Assembly: GCA_040384645.1 (NCBI GenBank)
Contig: JAZKIX010000148.1
Span: forward strand, 1-41,815
Direction: 5' to 3'
Length of the DNA stretch: 41,815 nucleotides
Origin: JAZKIX01 sp040384645
GTDB taxonomy: Bacteria > Pseudomonadota > Gammaproteobacteria > Burkholderiales > Burkholderiaceae_D
Shown: positions 33,840 to 41,815 of the stretch, in pieces
How positions within the stretch are numbered: the stretch's first letter is position 1
Layout: each line of letters begins with the position of its first letter
Translations under genes and position numbers: made by a program
Notes under the pieces: generated by a model
What the model was told of the DNA's origin: nothing
What the model saw: the letters and a program-made list of their open reading frames with translations, nothing else
Databases searched by the model: none

Positions 33840-35255
33840 ATGGCAATGACAGCCGCAGAAGTCTTGAAGATGGTGAAGGACAATGAAGTTAAATTCGTTG
33901 ATTTCCGTTTTGCTGATACCCGTGGTAAAGAACAGCACGTTACTGTTCCAGTTTCACATTTCGACATGGACAAGTTTGAGTCCGGTCATGCATTTGATGG
34001 ATCTTCGATTGCCGGTTGGAAGGGTATTGAAGCGTCTGACATGATTTTGATGCCAGACCCAAGCACTGCCAATATTGATCCCTTTATGGAAGAAACCACA
34101 TTGTTCATGCAATGTGACGTGATCGAGCCATCCGATGGCAAAGGTTACGACCGTGACCCACGTTCGATCGCCAAGCGCGCTGAAGCCTATCTGAAATCAA
34201 CAGGCTTGGGCGATACCGCTTACTTCGGTCCAGAACCAGAATTTTTCATTTTTGACAGTGTTCGTTGGAAAATCGACATGTCTGGCTGTTTCGTCAAGAT
34301 TGATTCCGACGAAGCGTCATGGTCGACCGATGCCAAATCCGAAGGCGGCAATAGTGGCCACCGTCCAAGCGTCAAAGGTGGCTATTTCCCAGTACCTCCA
34401 GTAGATAGTTTCCAAGACATGCGTTCGGAAATGTGCTTGATTTTGGAAGCCCTCGGCATTCCAGTTGAAGTGCATCACCATGAAGTTGCCGGCGCTGGTC
34501 AAAACGAAATCGGTACCCGCTTCTCGACTCTGGTAGAGCGCGCTGACTGGACCCAAAACCTGAAATATGTCGTGTGGAATGTTGCGCATACCTACGGTAA
34601 AACAGCGACTTTCATGCCGAAACCTATCGTTGGCGACAACGGTTCAGGCATGCACGTACATCAATCAGTATGGAAAGACGGCAAGAATTTGTTTGCTGGC
34701 GACGGTTATGCCGGTTTGTCGGAATTCGCCCTGTTTTACATCGGCGGTATCATCAAGCATGCGCGTGCATTGAACGCCATCACCAACCCAGGTACAAACT
34801 CGTATAAGCGTCTGGTGCCAGGGTATGAAGCACCGGTTAAGTTGGCGTATTCATCACGCAATCGTTCGGCTTCGATCCGTATTCCGCATGTGCCGAATCC
34901 AAAAGGTCGCCGCATCGAAACACGTTTCCCAGATCCTCTGGCGAATCCATACCTGTGCTTCTCAGCGTTGCTGATGGCCGGTCTGGACGGCGTGCAAAAC
35001 AAGATTCATCCTGGTGAAGCAGCATCGAAAGACCTGTACCATTTGCCGCCTGAAGAAGATGCATTGATCCCGACTGTATGTTCGTCGCTCGAGCAAGCAC
35101 TCGAAGCATTGAACGCAGATCGCGAATTCTTGACCCGTGGCGGTGTATTCAGCGACAGCATGCTGGACGCCTACATTGATCTGAAAATGCAAGAAGTTCA
35201 GCGTTTCCGCATGACCGCGCATCCAGTTGAATTTGATATGTACTATTCAATGTAA
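33840..35255 (+). CDS. glnA: Glutamine synthetase type I
   Basis: GlnA assimilates ammonia by making glutamine from glutamate and ATP as a dodecamer. The 471-residue protein shows the GSI signatures FDGSSIAGWKGI, FGPEPEFFIFD, GYFPVPPVDS, EVHHHEVAGAGQNEIG, NGSGMHVHQS and ITNPGTNSYKRLVPGYEAP. The adenylylation loop is DLYHLPPEED with Y400 as the probable modified tyrosine, so activity should be under GlnE control. GAGGAG lies 6 bases before the ATG. A sigma-54 promoter and NtrC-like sites precede it and an intrinsic terminator follows. Confidence 0.98.
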   Translation: MAMTAAEVLKMVKDNEVKFVDFRFADTRGKEQHVTVPVSHFDMDKFESGHAFDGSSIAGWKGIEASDMILMPDPSTANIDPFMEETTLFMQCDVIEPSDGKGYDRDPRSIAKRAEAYLKSTGLGDTAYFGPEPEFFIFDSVRWKIDMSGCFVKIDSDEASWSTDAKSEGGNSGHRPSVKGGYFPVPPVDSFQDMRSEMCLILEALGIPVEVHHHEVAGAGQNEIGTRFSTLVERADWTQNLKYVVWNVAHTYGKTATFMPKPIVGDNGSGMHVHQSVWKDGKNLFAGDGYAGLSEFALFYIGGIIKHARALNAITNPGTNSYKRLVPGYEAPVKLAYSSRNRSASIRIPHVPNPKGRRIETRFPDPLANPYLCFSALLMAGLDGVQNKIHPGEAASKDLYHLPPEEDALIPTVCSSLEQALEALNADREFLTRGGVFSDSMLDAYIDLKMQEVQRFRMTAHPVEFDMYYSM

Positions 35256-35280
35256 TAGCTGGGCTGTTCGCTTTATGGCG

Positions 35281-35320
35281 AAAAAAGGCAGGGAAGGTTT
35301 AGACTTTCCCTGCCTTTTTT
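35281..35320 (+). terminator. Intrinsic terminator after glnA
   Basis: AAAAAAGGCAGGGAAG and CTTTCCCTGCCTTTTTT pair around a short loop and run into T residues, 26 bases after the glnA stop; this separates glnA from the ntrBC part. Confidence 0.93.
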
Positions 35321-35419
35321 ATTTTGAACGATCCTAAACTACACTATAGTTGGGGATAGTTTGTATCGCGTTGATACTTGGCATAAACTACCGCAATAAT
35401 GAAATTTAGAAGAAAGTTT

Positions 35420-35923
35420 ATGAAACGACATATTTTTCTTATCGCGCTCATGGTTATAGTGGCATCAGCGGCGCAGGCGCAAAATGATGCCGCCAGCGAA
35501 GTATACCTATGCGTTGATGAGCAAGGCCATAAAGAGTACAAAAATACCGGCGGAACTAAAGGCTGTAAAAAAGTGGATTTGCCCGGCATCACTACCGTCC
35601 CAGCGCTTGTACCCAAAAAAGCCGCTGCTGCCCCAAACGCGAATCCTAAGGCATCCGCGCCAGCTGATTTCCCGAAAATAGACGGAAATACACAAAAGAC
35701 GCGTGACAATGACCGTAAGCAAATTTTGCTAGACGAGATGAAGGCGGAAGAGCAGAAGCTAGCCAATCAAAAGAAGGAATTTGCCAATGGCGAGCCGGAA
35801 CGCAATGGCGATGAACGCAATTTTGCCAAGTATCAAGAGCGCGTGGCGCAAATGAAAGACGATATCGCCCGCACCGAGAAAAATATCGAAGCCTTGAAAC
35901 GTGAAATAGGCAATATGAAATAA
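35420..35923 (+). CDS. Secreted DUF4124 protein
   Basis: The small exported protein has 167 residues from the preferred ATG at 35420, which follows a GAAGAAAG purine stretch; an in-frame ATG at 35399 has no such site. The signal peptide (HIFLIALMVIVASAAQA) is followed by a DUF4124 module, VYLCVDEQGHKEYKNTGG, with a cysteine pair, then a proline/alanine-rich linker. The C-terminal part is a charged, probable coiled coil (EMKAEEQKLANQKKEF, DDIARTEKNIEALKREI). The function of DUF4124 is not known. It is frequently found between glnA and ntrB in related bacteria, as far as I recall. Confidence 0.85.
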   Translation: MKRHIFLIALMVIVASAAQAQNDAASEVYLCVDEQGHKEYKNTGGTKGCKKVDLPGITTVPALVPKKAAAAPNANPKASAPADFPKIDGNTQKTRDNDRKQILLDEMKAEEQKLANQKKEFANGEPERNGDERNFAKYQERVAQMKDDIARTEKNIEALKREIGNMK

Positions 35924-36004
35924 GTCGCAATGGTGAGCAAGTGGTTTGTTGTTACGTTCTTGTTTGCAAATGCAAATGCAAATCTAATCAAATTGTGCAT
36001 ATAA

Positions 36005-36036
36005 AAAGGCCGCCCTTATGCGGCCTTTCTTTTTTG
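36005..36036 (+). terminator. Intrinsic terminator between the DUF4124 gene and ntrB
   Basis: AAAGGCCGC and GCGGCCTTT form a 9-bp stem with loop CCTTAT and a CTTTTTT tail. The first possible ATG of ntrB (36018) falls in the loop, which speaks for the later GTG start. Confidence 0.85.
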
Positions 36037-36044
36037 GGGCTTTT

Positions 36045-37118
36045 GTGAAAATACCTTTATCTTCATTAGCTGGTTTGGATTTACTAGCCTCGGCTGTGGT
36101 CGTACTCGATTCGGAAGGCCTGATTGTTTACGCTAACGCAGCGGCAGAGAATTTGCTCGAAAGTTCATTTAAGGCGCTCGCCAATCAGCAATTGACGGCG
36201 CTTTTTATTAATGGAGATGAATTGGCCAATGTATTTCGCGAAGCGGCGGCACATCAGTTCGCAGACAAACGTCAGGACTTGACGCTAGAACGGGTGGGGC
36301 GTGAACCTTTGCATGTACATAGTATCGTGACCGCGCTCGACAGTGCCGAAACACCCGTCCTGATTGAATTGCGCGAGAACGTACAGCAGCTCAAACTGGA
36401 TCGCGAAGAGCGCATGCTCGATCAGAGCCAGGCTAATAAGGAGTTGATTCGCAATTTAGCGCACGAAATAAAAAACCCTTTGGGCGGGATTCGCGGCGCG
36501 GCGCAATTGCTGGAGCTGGAGCTGCCTGAGCGTCACCTGAAAGAGTTGCGCGAATACACCCAAGTCATCATCAAGGAAGCGGATCGCTTGCAAACTTTAG
36601 TGGATCGTCTGCTGGCACCGCATCGGCGGCCGCATATCGTGGGCGACGTCAATATCCATGAAGTGTGTGAGCGCGTGCGCAGTCTGGTCGTGGCCGAATT
36701 CCCTACCGGTTTGGTGATCAAACGCGATTACGATCTGTCGATCCCTGATTTTCGCGGCGACAAGGAGCAGTTAATCCAGGCTGTGTTGAACATCGTGCAT
36801 AACGCCGCCAATGCCTTGGTCGAACAGATTCGCGCTGGCTGTGCAGAGCTGACGATTACCACGCGCGTGGCGCGGCAAGTGACGCTGGCCAAGGTCCGGT
36901 ATCGGCTGGCATTAGACTTGCATATCATCGACAATGGACCGGGTATCCCACCTGATATACATGACCGAATTTTTTATCCCCTGGTATCGGGACGGGAAGG
37001 CGGCAGCGGATTGGGGCTGACACTGGCGCAAACGTTCGTTCAGCAACATATGGGCGTGATCGAATGCGAAAGTCGGCCGGGATGTACGGATTTCAGGATT
37101 TTGATACCGCTGCCGTAA
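36045..37118 (+). CDS. glnL: Nitrogen regulation sensor histidine kinase NtrB (GlnL)
   Basis: NtrB phosphorylates NtrC under nitrogen limitation and dephosphorylates it when PII is bound. From the GTG at 36045 it has 357 residues. GTG is chosen because GGGG lies 5 bases upstream and the alternative ATG at 36018 sits inside a terminator hairpin. An N-terminal PAS domain (LLASAVVVLDSEGLIVYANAAAE) precedes the H-box RNLAHEIKNPLGGIRGAAQLL with H140, the N-box VLNIVHNAANAL, G1 DNGPGIP and G2 GSGLGLTLAQ. No membrane segment is present, so it is cytoplasmic. ntrC follows after 54 bases. Confidence 0.95.
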   Translation: MKIPLSSLAGLDLLASAVVVLDSEGLIVYANAAAENLLESSFKALANQQLTALFINGDELANVFREAAAHQFADKRQDLTLERVGREPLHVHSIVTALDSAETPVLIELRENVQQLKLDREERMLDQSQANKELIRNLAHEIKNPLGGIRGAAQLLELELPERHLKELREYTQVIIKEADRLQTLVDRLLAPHRRPHIVGDVNIHEVCERVRSLVVAEFPTGLVIKRDYDLSIPDFRGDKEQLIQAVLNIVHNAANALVEQIRAGCAELTITTRVARQVTLAKVRYRLALDLHIIDNGPGIPPDIHDRIFYPLVSGREGGSGLGLTLAQTFVQQHMGVIECESRPGCTDFRILIPLP

Positions 37119-37172
37119 GCCGGAAAAACGCAGCTTGGGCTTCTCATTCACTCGGGACAATGAACGAACAAT

Positions 37173-38702
37173 ATGAAACCAATCTGGATTGTTGACGACG
37201 ACGAATCAATACGCTGGGTGCTTGAAAAAGCACTGGCCCGCGAAAACCTTATCACCAAGAGTTTTTCCAACGCTCGCGACGCCATTGCGGCGTTATTGAA
37301 GGAAACACCGCAAGTTCTGATCTCCGACATCCGTATGCCAGGCGCTTCGGGTTTGGAGTTATTGCAAACGGTCAAAGGTAAACATCCCGGTTTGCCTGTC
37401 ATTATCATGACCGCTTTTTCCGACCTGGAATCGGCAGTCGCAGCGTTTCAGGGCGGCGCTTTTGAGTACTTGGCCAAGCCCTTTGACGTAGATAAGGCGG
37501 TAGAACTGATCCGGCGCGCCTTGGAAGAAAGCCTGCGCGAAGTCAATATCGAACCAGCCACCACCGAGACACCCGAAATCCTCGGCCAAGCACCGGCCAT
37601 GCAAGATGTATTTCGCGCTATCGGCCGCCTGTCGCAATCGAATGTCACGGTCTTGATTACCGGCGAATCTGGTACCGGCAAGGAATTGGTTGCGCGTGCC
37701 CTGCACAAGCACAGCCCGCGTGCCTCGCAGCCCTTCATTGCGCTCAATACCGCAGCGATTCCAAAGGATTTGCTGGAATCTGAATTGTTCGGCCACGAGC
37801 GCGGCGCCTTTACCGGCGCGCAAACCACGCGGCGCGGCCGCTTCGAGCAAGCAGAAGGCGGCACGCTGTTTCTGGATGAAATCGGCGATATGCCGTTTGA
37901 TTTGCAAACCCGTTTGTTGCGGGTTTTATCGGACGGGCATTTTTACCGGGTCGGCGGCCATCAGCCGCTTAAGGCCAATGTGCGCGTGATCGCAGCAACG
38001 CACCAAAATCTGGAACAACGCGTGAAAGAAGGATTATTCCGCGAGGATTTGTATCACCGGCTGAACGTGATTCGCCTGCGCCTGCCCAGTTTAAGGGAGC
38101 GGCGTGAAGATATCCCCATTTTGGCGCGCTTCTTTTTGGTGCAAAGTGGTAAGCAGCTAGGTGTGGAAGCCAAACGTTTGTCCGAAAGTGCATTGCAATT
38201 CCTGAGCGGTCTGGATCTGCCGGGCAACGTGCGGCAACTGGAAAATTTATGTAACTGGATCACGGTGATGGCGCCGGGGCAGACGGTCGAAGTCAAGGAT
38301 TTGCCGCAGGATTTGATTCACGGCCAGGATTTCGTTTCAGCCATGCCGCCCGCTAGTAATTCAGCGCCGCAGGCCGAGCACAGTCCGGTGCTGGCACGTG
38401 TCGCGGAAGCGGTCGTACCAGCGGTCAACGGCAGTGCGCCGTATGCAGGCGCGGTAGTAGGTGACGCCCATGCCGCGAGCTGGATTACTTTGCTGGAAGC
38501 ACAAGCGGCACAAATGTTGATCGGCGGCCAAGCAGAAGTGATGGATGCCTTGGGACGCCAGTTTGAATCGGCGCTGATCAAAACTGCCCTGAAACACACC
38601 CACGGTCGCAAGAACGATGCTGCGGTGCGGCTCGGGATCGGGCGCAACACGATTACGCGCAAGATTCAGGAACTGGGAATTGATGGCGCCAAGGACGACT
38701 GA
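37173..38702 (+). CDS. glnG: Nitrogen regulation response regulator NtrC (GlnG)
   Basis: NtrC is the sigma-54 activator that turns on glnA and other nitrogen genes when phosphorylated. The 509-residue protein has a receiver domain with phosphoacceptor D52 (ISDIRMPG), T80 and K102. The AAA+ domain carries Walker A GESGTGKE at 164-171, the sigma-54 contact loop GAFTGA at 211-216 and Walker B GGTLFLDEIGD. A Fis-type helix-turn-helix ends the protein (KNDAAVRLGIGRNTITRKI). An alanine/proline-rich linker of about 80 residues before it is longer than in E. coli, which explains the greater length (E. coli 469). Confidence 0.96.
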   Translation: MKPIWIVDDDESIRWVLEKALARENLITKSFSNARDAIAALLKETPQVLISDIRMPGASGLELLQTVKGKHPGLPVIIMTAFSDLESAVAAFQGGAFEYLAKPFDVDKAVELIRRALEESLREVNIEPATTETPEILGQAPAMQDVFRAIGRLSQSNVTVLITGESGTGKELVARALHKHSPRASQPFIALNTAAIPKDLLESELFGHERGAFTGAQTTRRGRFEQAEGGTLFLDEIGDMPFDLQTRLLRVLSDGHFYRVGGHQPLKANVRVIAATHQNLEQRVKEGLFREDLYHRLNVIRLRLPSLRERREDIPILARFFLVQSGKQLGVEAKRLSESALQFLSGLDLPGNVRQLENLCNWITVMAPGQTVEVKDLPQDLIHGQDFVSAMPPASNSAPQAEHSPVLARVAEAVVPAVNGSAPYAGAVVGDAHAASWITLLEAQAAQMLIGGQAEVMDALGRQFESALIKTALKHTHGRKNDAAVRLGIGRNTITRKIQELGIDGAKDD

Positions 38703-38730
38703 TCCCGGGTTCGCTTCCATCATGAAAGAG

Positions 38731-38766
38731 CTTGAAAAGTTTGCCAGCCACGGTGAACTTTTCAAG
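38731..38766 (+). terminator. Hairpin after ntrC
   Basis: CTTGAAAAGTT and AACTTTTCAAG pair perfectly over 11 bases around a 14-base loop, 28 bases after the ntrC stop. There is no downstream T-run, so termination is uncertain. Confidence 0.45.
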
Positions 38767-38816
38767 CCTTACTGAGTGCTGGTAGATCTGCCGCAGTTCT
38801 AGTGCGCAGCTTACGC

Positions 38817-40466
38817 TTACTTTTTCTGTTGCATGCTCAGTGCCAGCGCTTCCGCAACCTTGATGCCGTCGACGGCGGCAGAAAGAATGCCGCCGGCATA
38901 ACCGGCACCTTCGCCAGCAGGAAATAAACCGCGCGTGTTGAGGCTCTGCAAATCGTCGTCGTTACGCTTGATGCGAATCGGTGACGAGGTACGGGTTTCC
39001 ACACCTGTCAACACGGCATCGGCCATGCCAAATCCCTTGATCTGTTTATCGAAAGCCGGTAAGGCTTCGCGGATCGCTTCGATGGCGTAGGCAGGCAAAG
39101 CCGTCGCCAAGTCGCATAAATTGACGCCGGGTTTATACGAGGGAATCACCGCCCCCAACGTGGTCGAGGGCCGCGCCGCCACAAAGTCGCCCACCAACTG
39201 ACCCGGTGCATCGTAGTTGCGTCCGCCCAACTCAAAAGCGCGTTCTTCCAAGCTACGTTGAAATGCAATCCCGGCCAAAGGATGTCCTGGATAATCGGCC
39301 GGTGTGATGCCGACCACAATAGCGCTATTGGCATTGCGTTCATTGCGCGAATATTGGCTCATGCCGTTTGTGACGACACGGCCCGGTTCAGAAGTGGCAG
39401 CCACTACAGTGCCGCCCGGGCACATGCAAAAGCTGTAGACAGAGCGGCCATTTTCAGCATGATGTACTAGCTTGTAATCGGCCGCGCCCAGAATCGGATG
39501 GCCGGCGGAAGGGCCAAAGCGGCAGCGGTCGATCACCGATTGCGGATGCTCGACCCGGAACCCAATCGAAAACGGCTTGGCTTCGATATACACGCCGCGG
39601 TCAAATAGCATTTGAAAAGTGTCGCGTGCGCTATGACCAATCGCCAGCACGACGTGGTCGGTGCGGATGCGCTGGCCGTCGGCCAGCACCACGGCGCGCA
39701 CCTGGCCGCTAGTTTTGCCATCTGTGCCAGCCGCATCCAGCGCTTCGATTTCGATATCGACCACTTTTTGCTCAAAGCGAAACTCGCCGCCCAAGTCGTT
39801 GATGGTGGCGCGCATTTGTTCCACCATCTTGACCAGCCGGAAGGTGCCAATATGCGGTTTGCTGACATACATGATTTCGCCCGGGGCGCCGGCTTTGACA
39901 AATTCGGTCAATACCTTGCGGCCGTAATGTTTCGGATCCTTGATCTGGCTGTACAACTTGCCATCTGAGAAAGTACCGGCGCCGCCTTCGCCAAACTGGA
40001 CATTGGATTCAGGATGCAATTCGCGTTTGCGCCATAGGCCAAAAGTATCCTTGGTACGTTCCCGCACCGCTTTGCCACGCTCCAGAATGATCGGGCGCAA
40101 GCCCATCTGCGCCAGAATCAACCCGGCAAACAGGCCGCAGGGGCCGGTGCCGATCACAACCGGCCGCAAGCCGATATCGCTGCCGGGCGCGGCAATTTCT
40201 GCGACAAAACGATAAGACATATCGGGTGTAATCGATACATGCGGATGCTGCGCCAGCCGTTGCCAGACGGCATCGTCATCCGTGGTGCTGACATCGACCG
40301 AATAGATCAACACAATCGCCGATTTTTTGCGCGCATCGTAGCTGCGGCGGAAAATTGTGCTGCTGGTCAGCGCGGCTTTGCCGATGCCCAGACGTTCTAG
40401 GATGGCCGCTTCGAGAGCGCCTTCGCTATGGTCGAGCGGCAGCTTGATTTCATTGAGTCGCAACAT
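38817..40466 (-). CDS. FAD-dependent dehydrogenase (COG2509-like)
   Basis: The flavoprotein has 549 residues from ATG 40466; an upstream in-frame ATG at 40511 would add 15 residues that do not resemble the family, which starts MLRLNEIKLPLDH. After a roughly 100-residue N-terminal domain comes the FAD motif VIGTGPCGLFAGLILAQMG, then FGEGGAGTFSDGKLYSQIKD and VVLAIGHSARDTF. The C-terminus has the second FAD segment TRGLFPAGEGAGYAGGILSAAVDGIKVAEAL. Similar proteins are widespread but their substrate is not established. It is a single gene between ntrC and repeat copy F. Confidence 0.85.
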   Translation of the reverse strand: MLRLNEIKLPLDHSEGALEAAILERLGIGKAALTSSTIFRRSYDARKKSAIVLIYSVDVSTTDDDAVWQRLAQHPHVSITPDMSYRFVAEIAAPGSDIGLRPVVIGTGPCGLFAGLILAQMGLRPIILERGKAVRERTKDTFGLWRKRELHPESNVQFGEGGAGTFSDGKLYSQIKDPKHYGRKVLTEFVKAGAPGEIMYVSKPHIGTFRLVKMVEQMRATINDLGGEFRFEQKVVDIEIEALDAAGTDGKTSGQVRAVVLADGQRIRTDHVVLAIGHSARDTFQMLFDRGVYIEAKPFSIGFRVEHPQSVIDRCRFGPSAGHPILGAADYKLVHHAENGRSVYSFCMCPGGTVVAATSEPGRVVTNGMSQYSRNERNANSAIVVGITPADYPGHPLAGIAFQRSLEERAFELGGRNYDAPGQLVGDFVAARPSTTLGAVIPSYKPGVNLCDLATALPAYAIEAIREALPAFDKQIKGFGMADAVLTGVETRTSSPIRIKRNDDDLQSLNTRGLFPAGEGAGYAGGILSAAVDGIKVAEALALSMQQKK

Positions 40467-40636
40467 GGTAATAAGTCCGGAATAGCGGTGATGGCGCTCA
40501 GGCACGCCCAATAGATTGCTTGGAAGTGCGCCCGAGTGCAGGGCAGGGCGCTATTTTACCTGTTTGCGTCAGGCTACAGAATGCAAACCGCTGGCAAAAA
40601 TTGCCTCCGTAATGATTTCAGGAGGCATTCTTCCTT

Positions 40637-40714
40637 AAAATATACTGGGGGGTGTAATAAAAAAGACCCAATGAATCCCTGCGGGTGACGGCAATAAATC
40701 ACTTATACCCCGCC
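40637..40714 (-). repeat. Dispersed intergenic repeat, copy F
   Basis: Its left end AAAATATACTGGGGGG matches copy E in 21 of 23 positions over 40637-40659. AATGAA, TGCGGG and TATACCCC follow in the same order as AATGAA, TGCGGG and TATACTCCC in copy E, with a more diverged middle. It begins about 100 bases after the glycosyltransferase stop, in the same direction. The remaining parts of 40467-40816 hold nothing else definite. Confidence 0.65.
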
Positions 40715-40816
40715 AAAAACCCTCAATATTCGATATCTCTGGTGATGGACGTGAGTCCGATCCCGGCAAACTGCGCTCGCTGCCACGGATCCGGCAGCAC
40801 TCGTCCTCATATTGCT

Positions 40817-41815
40817 TCAGCCTGAAGCCGTGCACGCCAGTTTCGGCGCTAGCACATGCCAATACACTTTTTGCGGGACGCTTTCATGGCCGCGTCCCGG
40901 CACGGTCATGGCGCCGTCCGCTGTCACGCCCGCCGGTGCCTGATCGGGGCGGATCCAGACCTGAATCGCGCCGTGGGCGTCGAGCTCGGACGGCTTGATC
41001 CAAGGTGACTTGGCGGGATCGCCTTCTTCTTGCACAGCTGGGAATTTGCCTGAATATAGTGCAATCAAGCCGCCCTCAAAAGCGGGCCCCACCACATATT
41101 TCAAAGGACATTGCGTCACTTTTTGCCAGTCAAGCGTGGCTTGTTCAGCCACGGCGGCGGCGGGATAAACCCGGTCACCGCTTTTCAGCGATGCACGCGC
41201 ACCGGTGCTAGCAGTTGACATATTGTAAAAACCGAGCATTAGCCCATGCACCAGTGCCGCTGCGATTAAAAAATGAAGCAGACTGATACGCTCAATCCAC
41301 GGCTTGCAGCGCCACACCAGCAACACGCAAGCGAACTGGAAAGTTTGCAAACCCCAATGGCCTTCCAGATGAACCCCAGCCACAAGTGCCATCAAACCGA
41401 CGAAGATCGCAGGAAAGCCGATCAAACCCCACATCCAGGCTGACAAAAGCGGCGAGCGGAGGTCGATTCGATCTGTGTAGCCGGCGCGATTTCTAAATTT
41501 GAAATAACCGATGACCAAGCCCAAGGTCAGCAACGCAGGCAAATAAAACCGGATTTGCGTGGCGATAAAGCTGACCAGTGATTTCAGTCTGCCCACGGCA
41601 TCCAGGTTTTGCGCCGAATGTTGTGCGTAGCGCACGGTAGGGAAATCATTGGCAATTAACCAGGATAAATGCGGTGAAAAGACCGCGCTTGCCGTCAGTA
41701 CGACCAATCCGATACCCACTAAGTTATGCTTTTGCTTGAGTGCGCCGGCCCGTTGCAGCGCAAATAAAATCCCTAATAAAGGTCCTAAAAGCAATTCAAT
41801 AATACTAATAATAAA
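40817..41815 (-). CDS. ArnT-like membrane glycosyltransferase, C-terminal part (5' end outside window)
   Basis: The frame is open to the right edge of the window, so only the last 332 or so codons are seen; a TTG at 41794 is just an internal leucine. Visible are hydrophobic helices typical of GT39/GT83-type enzymes that use polyprenyl-phosphate sugars (IGLVVLTASAVFSPHLSWLI, LPALLTLGLVIGYF, LIGFPAIFVGLMALVAGVH with EGHWGLQTF) and a soluble C-terminal periplasmic tail of about 120 residues. The catalytic N-terminal loop is missing, so acceptor and donor cannot be judged. ArnT-like is the closest description; other PMT-family members are possible. Confidence 0.75.
   Translation of the reverse strand, partial: FIISIIELLLGPLLGILFALQRAGALKQKHNLVGIGLVVLTASAVFSPHLSWLIANDFPTVRYAQHSAQNLDAVGRLKSLVSFIATQIRFYLPALLTLGLVIGYFKFRNRAGYTDRIDLRSPLLSAWMWGLIGFPAIFVGLMALVAGVHLEGHWGLQTFQFACVLLVWRCKPWIERISLLHFLIAAALVHGLMLGFYNMSTASTGARASLKSGDRVYPAAAVAEQATLDWQKVTQCPLKYVVGPAFEGGLIALYSGKFPAVQEEGDPAKSPWIKPSELDAHGAIQVWIRPDQAPAGVTADGAMTVPGRGHESVPQKVYWHVLAPKLACTASG

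Noticed and set aside
36018..36044. ATG 36018 as start of ntrB
   Set aside because: It falls inside a terminator hairpin loop and adds MRPFFFGAF, which is unlike the family; GTG 36045 has a better ribosome-binding site.
40817..41794. Complete glycosyltransferase starting at TTG 41794
   Set aside because: The frame stays open to the window edge and the catalytic N-terminal region is missing, so the gene is simply cut by the window.

Overview
The window is a stretch of chromosome, about half G+C by eye, from a betaproteobacterium, most probably Burkholderiales and family Oxalobacteraceae. This rests on protein character and gene order: carA-carB-greA, yhbY divergent from rlmE, then ftsH-folP-glmM, and glnA followed by ntrBC with a sigma-54 glnA promoter. 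The genus cannot be resolved from sequence alone. I see no prophage, plasmid backbone, transposase gene or CRISPR array.

Layout. 1-10404 is core housekeeping: carbamoyl-phosphate synthase, transcript-cleavage factor GreA, a DUF4149 membrane protein, YhbY and RlmE (ribosome assembly), FtsH, dihydropteroate synthase and phosphoglucosamine mutase. 10495-10747 is a tRNA-Pro(UGG)/tRNA-Arg(UCU) unit with its own promoter. 11332-17654 carries a large DUF2339 membrane protein with an unusual C-terminal domain, an APH-type kinase and an MsbA-like ABC exporter interrupted by a short assembly gap. 18079-21744 is an ergothioneine locus (egtD, egtB) followed by a PfkB-family kinase and a DUF427 protein. 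21855-23528 is leuA on the minus strand, with a roughly 350-base leader holding two short leucine-rich ORFs behind a good sigma-70 promoter. 24147-25418 is a second EgtB-like protein of the SenA (selenoneine synthase) type that lacks one expected iron-ligand histidine and has no senB beside it. 25516-31836 runs on the minus strand: rhlE, fabI, mltD, and a ferredoxin/ferredoxin-NADP reductase pair whose reductase is broken by a 132-N gap. 32237-38702 has an amino-acid-type binding protein, then glnA, a small DUF4124 protein, and ntrB-ntrC. The window closes with an FAD-dependent dehydrogenase and the C-terminal part of an ArnT-like glycosyltransferase running off the right edge.

The most notable feature not explained by genes is a dispersed repeat of about 80 bp present in six intergenic copies (A-F at 4692, 11179, 15681, 23996, 28211 and 40637). 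It has a GGGAGTATA-type 5' end, a core close to CCCGCACGTTTTATAAGCG, and a 3' hairpin. In two copies the hairpin arms differ but keep full pairing. Five of six copies lie downstream of a gene and in the same orientation. Other observations worth following are the leuA leader, the ligand-deficient SenA-like protein, the egtDB-kinase-DUF427 neighbourhood and the glnA control region.
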